From Actinomyces sp. ICM47 (lineage in GTDB: Bacteria; Actinomycetota; Actinomycetes; Actinomycetales; Actinomycetaceae), in contig NZ_ALCA01000102.1 in NCBI RefSeq assembly GCF_000278725.1, forward strand, positions 1 through 7,527: a stretch of 7,527 bases of DNA, given 5' to 3'. Positions 4,964 to 7,527 of this stretch are shown piece after piece. Position numbers and translations under genes: made by a program. How positions within the stretch are numbered: the first letter of the stretch is position 1; every line of letters starts with the position of its first letter. A model generated the notes under the pieces. It was given only the letters and a program-made list of their open reading frames with translations. It did no database searches and was not told where the DNA came from.

Positions 4964-6469
4964 TTAGCTATTCGAGACTGGCTCGATCTCGACGGGAGCG
5001 ACGTCCATCTCATCCAGCGGCACCGTCCGGTCCTTACGCACCAGGTGATAGCCCCACCAGACCGCACCAAAGAGCGGCAGACCGATGTAGGAGGAGGCAA
5101 CCTCCCACACCTGACCGTGAAGCACGGCCTCATAGTTCTGACCCGCCATCACGACCAGGCACATGATGAACGCGATGATCGGACCGGCCGGGAAGAACGG
5201 GGAACGATACGGCAGATCCTCCAGGCGGTAGCCCTGCAGCAGGTAGGCGCGACGGAAGCGGATATGACTGACCGCGATGCCCAGCCACATGATGATGCCG
5301 GAGATTCCGACGATGTTCACCAGCCAGATGTAGGCGTCCTCAAAAACCAGCTGCGTGAGGAAGCCGCACGCCGCCGTCACCGTCGTCACGGCCATCGCGT
5401 AACCCGGTACGCCGCCCTTCGTCACGCGCGCGAAAATCGCGGGCGCCTGGTGCTTGAGGGCCATCGAGTGCAGCATACGAGAGGCCGCGTACAGGCCCGA
5501 ATTACCCGCCGACAGGATCGACGTCAGGATGACGGCGTTCATGACGGCCGCCGCCGCGCCGATGCCCATGCGGGCGAACACGAGCGTAAATGGCGACTGG
5601 GCGACATTGTTGGCGCTGTCATCGGCGGCGCTGAGCAGGCTCGGATCCGTGTAGGGCAACAGCGTGCCGATCACCGCGATCGCGCCAATGTAGAAGAACA
5701 TGATGCGCCAGAAAACCGTGCGGATCGAACGCGGCACGTCCCGGCGCGGGTTCTCAGACTCGCCGGCGGCCACGCCTACGAGCTCGGTGCCCTGGAACGA
5801 GAAGCCCGCGATCATGAACACCGCGATGACGCCGACGAAACCGTTATGGAAGGGAGCATCGCCGGTCGTCCAATTCGACAGGCCCGGCGAGTTCGTGCCC
5901 ATGACGCCCGCGATCATGAAGACGCCGGAAACCACGAACACGACGACAATGACGACCTTGATGGCCGCCAACCAGAACTCCGCCTCGCCGTAGACGCGCG
6001 CCGACAGGGCGTTGAGTCCCACGACGATGACCAGGAACACCACTGCCCATATCCACGAGGGCACCGATGGGAACCAATAGGCCATCACGAGGCCGGAGGC
6101 CACCAGGTCCGCGGCGACCGTCACCGCCCAGTTGAACCAATAGTTCCAGCCCATCGCGAAGCCAAAGGACGGGGAAATGAACTTCGTCGCGAAGGTCTGG
6201 AACGAGCCCGCGACCGGCTGGTGCGCGCTCATCTCGCCCAGGGACTGCATGAGGAGCAGCACCATGAGACCAATCGCCGCGTACGCGAGGAGCGCGCCGC
6301 CTGGGCCGGCGTTCGCGACCGTGGCACCCGAGGCCAGGAACAGGCCGGTGCCGATCGCTCCGCCTATGGCGATCATCTGCATGTGGCGCGATGCCAGGCC
6401 GCGCTTCAGCTGCGTGTCGGAGCGCTGCTGTACATCGCTGGCGATGTCATCGGGAGTAGGGGTATCCAT
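4964..6469 (-). CDS. lysP: Lysine-specific permease, APC superfamily (LysP-like)
   Basis: A 501-aa inner-membrane amino-acid permease of the APC superfamily, amino acid transporter (AAT) group, probably importing lysine with protons. The whole length aligns by eye with remembered E. coli LysP (489 aa). Matching points are MIAIGGAIGTGLF (32-44), ASGATVANAGPGGALL (46-61), MGWNYWFNWAVTVAADLVAS (106-125), LSNWTTGDAPF (197-207), FQGTELVGVAAGESENP (225-241), LSAGNSGLYAASRML (319-333), LGIAVSHIRFRRAYLLQGY (396-414) and GQNYEA (443-448). About 12 membrane helices are expected. The specificity call rests on this close match; the APC family call is certain. GAGGAA (6482-6477) is 7 nt before the ATG at 6469. 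The gene is divergent from the MgtC gene and followed by a hairpin at 4953-4922. No lysine riboswitch is recognisable in the short leader. Confidence 0.92.
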   Translation of the reverse strand: MDTPTPDDIASDVQQRSDTQLKRGLASRHMQMIAIGGAIGTGLFLASGATVANAGPGGALLAYAAIGLMVLLLMQSLGEMSAHQPVAGSFQTFATKFISPSFGFAMGWNYWFNWAVTVAADLVASGLVMAYWFPSVPSWIWAVVFLVIVVGLNALSARVYGEAEFWLAAIKVVIVVVFVVSGVFMIAGVMGTNSPGLSNWTTGDAPFHNGFVGVIAVFMIAGFSFQGTELVGVAAGESENPRRDVPRSIRTVFWRIMFFYIGAIAVIGTLLPYTDPSLLSAADDSANNVAQSPFTLVFARMGIGAAAAVMNAVILTSILSAGNSGLYAASRMLHSMALKHQAPAIFARVTKGGVPGYAMAVTTVTAACGFLTQLVFEDAYIWLVNIVGISGIIMWLGIAVSHIRFRRAYLLQGYRLEDLPYRSPFFPAGPIIAFIMCLVVMAGQNYEAVLHGQVWEVASSYIGLPLFGAVWWGYHLVRKDRTVPLDEMDVAPVEIEPVSNS

Positions 6470-6499
6470 AAATGGGTTCCTCGTCTGTTGATCGTGAGT

Positions 6500-6528
6500 C
6501 CCATACTAGCCCCAAATTCTTGTGTCGA
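6500..6528 (-). promoter_or_regulatory. Putative lysP promoter
   Basis: On the minus strand, TCGACA (6528-6523) is a five-of-six match to -35, followed after exactly 17 nt by TATGGG (6505-6500), a poorer -10. TAGTAT overlapping the latter is an alternative -10. The start of transcription would be near 6493, giving a leader of about 25 nt before the lysP ATG. Confidence 0.4.
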
Positions 6529-6556
6529 GATTGGGACGTTCTTTCCGTGGCCTTTA

Positions 6557-6579
6557 ACGAGGCCGTGGCTGGCTCACGC
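6557..6579 (+). repeat. Dispersed 23-bp repeat, copy B
   Basis: ACGAGGCCGTGGCTGGCTCA plus CGC matches copy A (4907-4885, minus strand) at 22 of 23 bases; the single difference is the G at 6571. It lies in the lysP/mgtC divergent gap. Together with copy A it brackets the lysP gene in inverted orientation. Confidence 0.6.
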
Positions 6580-6729
6580 AATTTACCTCGCGGCGCGCGT
6601 GCGACGTGGCGCAGTATCTCAACACTTTCACACAATCTGGCGGCTTTGCACGCAGGCGAAGCTTGTCGAAGCACGAGATCCCCGTCAGCCCCCACCTAGC
6701 CACTCGGCTTGTGCATGAAAAGAGCGGAA

Positions 6730-6745
6730 CGAGCCACGACCTCGT
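6730..6745 (-). repeat. Dispersed repeat, partial copy C
   Basis: CGAGCCACGACCTCGT on the plus strand matches copy A (4892-4907) at 15 of 16 bases and the complement of copy B (6557-6572) at 14 of 16. It lies about 70 bp upstream of the MgtC start. Similarity outside the 16-mer is weak, so it is a short or decayed copy. Confidence 0.45.
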
Positions 6746-6816
6746 GCGTGATCCACTCCCCCACCGGACTCGGTCGCTACACTAAGATCCTCCCCGCGCT
6801 AAGGAAGGAAGAGACC

Positions 6817-7509
6817 ATGACGCACCAACTCGTCAGCATCGGATGGATGCTGCTCGCCCTTGTCCTGTCTGCCTCCATCGGACTCGAACGACAGATCCGC
6901 GGCAAGAGCGCCGGCATCCGCACCCAGGCCATCGTGGGCCTCACCGCCTGCCTCATGATGCTCATCTCCAAGTACGGGTTCTCAGACATCCTCATCGACG
7001 GCATCACCCGCTACGATCCCTCGCGCGTCGCCTCGCAGATCGTGTCGGGCATCGGCTTCCTGGGCGCGGGCATCATCCTGACTCGGCACGGAGCGATCCG
7101 AGGCCTAACGACGGCCGCCACCATCTGGGAAACTGCGGCGATCGGCATGGCCTGCGGCGCTGGCCTGTGGTGGCTCGCCCTTGCGGGCACTGCCCTGCAC
7201 TTCATCGTCATTGCGCTGCTGACCCCACTCGTCCAGTTCATCCTCATGCGCACCCACGGGCACAAGGTCACGCTCAGCGTCCACTACACTCCCGGACACG
7301 GAGTGCTCTCCACCCTCCTCACGCAGGTCAGCGCCCTGGGCTGGTCGGTGTCCGGCGTCTCCACGCGCACCGATTCAGCCCACCACACGTCCACCGCACG
7401 CTTCACGGCGTCGACTCGCCAAGATCTCTCACGCTCGATGCTTGTGACGACGCTCGCGGACCTCGACGGCGTTGCCGGCGTCGACATCACGGAAGAGGAC
7501 GACGAGTAG
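6817..7509 (+). CDS. MgtC/SapB-family membrane protein
   Basis: A 230-aa membrane protein of the MgtC/SapB family. The start at 6817 is chosen because AAGGAAGGAAGAG (6801-6813) lies just before it; the frame is open further upstream (an ATG at 6709) but without an RBS and with non-family sequence. Family marks are GLERQIRGKSAGIRTQ (22-37), DPSRVASQIVSGIGFLGAGII (within 67-87) and GLTTAATIWETAAIGMACGAG (within 96-116). Four or five membrane helices fill residues about 5-145. Residues about 148-230 form a soluble ACT-like C-terminal domain, as in longer MgtC proteins, ending in an acidic tail EEDDE. Family members are linked to growth in low magnesium, acid tolerance and intramacrophage survival, partly by acting on the F-type ATPase; the role here is not fixed by sequence. 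The Glu in IWETAAIG is unusual, since Val is what I would expect there. It appears monocistronic. Confidence 0.9.
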   Translation: MTHQLVSIGWMLLALVLSASIGLERQIRGKSAGIRTQAIVGLTACLMMLISKYGFSDILIDGITRYDPSRVASQIVSGIGFLGAGIILTRHGAIRGLTTAATIWETAAIGMACGAGLWWLALAGTALHFIVIALLTPLVQFILMRTHGHKVTLSVHYTPGHGVLSTLLTQVSALGWSVSGVSTRTDSAHHTSTARFTASTRQDLSRSMLVTTLADLDGVAGVDITEEDDE

Positions 7510-7527
7510 CCCACTGCACGACACAAC

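Larger units (their letters stand above)
6470..6816. other. 347-bp divergent intergenic region between lysP and mgtC
   Basis: No gene is supported here. The region holds the lysP ribosome binding site and putative promoter at the left, two copies of a dispersed repeat (6557-6579 and 6730-6745, mutually inverted), and the strong RBS of the MgtC gene at the right. TACACT at 6778-6783 could be a -10 box for the MgtC gene, but no -35 stands out. Short open frames here have no RBS or recognisable protein. Confidence 0.6.

Noticed and set aside
4849..5133. A minus-strand frame whose end reads HWIDEAVARSR
   Set aside because: Most of it overlaps the lysP C-terminus and terminator in another frame. 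Only the part over the dispersed repeat looks protein-like, so it is reported as a repeat and not a gene.
5045..6718. A 557-codon plus-strand open frame across lysP
   Set aside because: It is antisense to a clearly recognisable LysP protein, is full of Arg, His and Asp from mirrored GC-rich codons, and has no RBS or family signal.
6709..6816. Upstream ATG start for the MgtC gene
   Set aside because: The 36 extra residues are not MgtC-like, and the strong purine-rich RBS directly precedes 6817.
1..7527. tRNA, rRNA, CRISPR array or lysine riboswitch
   Set aside because: I looked for cloverleaf ends, regularly spaced repeats and riboswitch-like leaders and saw none. The lysP leader is too short for a lysine riboswitch.

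Overview
The window looks like a chromosomal segment of a GC-rich actinobacterium, most plausibly an Actinomycetaceae member such as Schaalia/Actinomyces. That placement is inferred from the overall style: GC-rich wobble positions in the permease and MgtC genes, a DUF4232-type lipoprotein with a Ser/Thr/Pro/Ala linker, and strong GGAGG-like ribosome binding sites. No marker gene fixes the genus.

Left part (1-3480), accessory in character. The window opens inside an ISL3-family insertion sequence. The first 118 codons of its transposase are present on the minus strand, and its terminal inverted repeat ends near 475. Next comes a plus-strand gene (614-1066) for a 150-aa Panacea/SocA-like (DUF4065) protein, a family that includes promiscuous antitoxins. 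No toxin gene sits beside it. Convergent to it is a 698-aa minus-strand protein (1240-3336) that I cannot assign to a named family. It has a globular N-terminal half, a basic linker, a long coiled coil and a compact C-terminal domain ending in GYIGRHL. A perfect 13-bp hairpin lies between the two convergent genes, and a second hairpin sharing a 10-base core lies upstream of the 698-aa gene. This stretch looks less GC-rich than the right part.

Middle part (3480-4960). A 116-aa conserved-looking hypothetical protein (3525-3875, minus) and a 217-aa DUF4232-like lipoprotein (4145-4798, minus) are separated by a 269-bp gap. The gap holds a putative promoter and several stem-loops, including three alternating copies of one 7-mer that can form competing hairpins.

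Right part (4960-7527), core in character. A LysP-like lysine permease (4964-6469, minus) and an MgtC/SapB-family membrane protein (6817-7509, plus) are transcribed divergently from a 347-bp gap. A 23-bp dispersed repeat occurs downstream of lysP and again in this gap, with a third partial copy nearby.

Each gene appears to be its own transcription unit; I see no multigene operon. The most interesting material is the orphan Panacea gene facing the large uncharacterised coiled-coil protein next to an insertion sequence.
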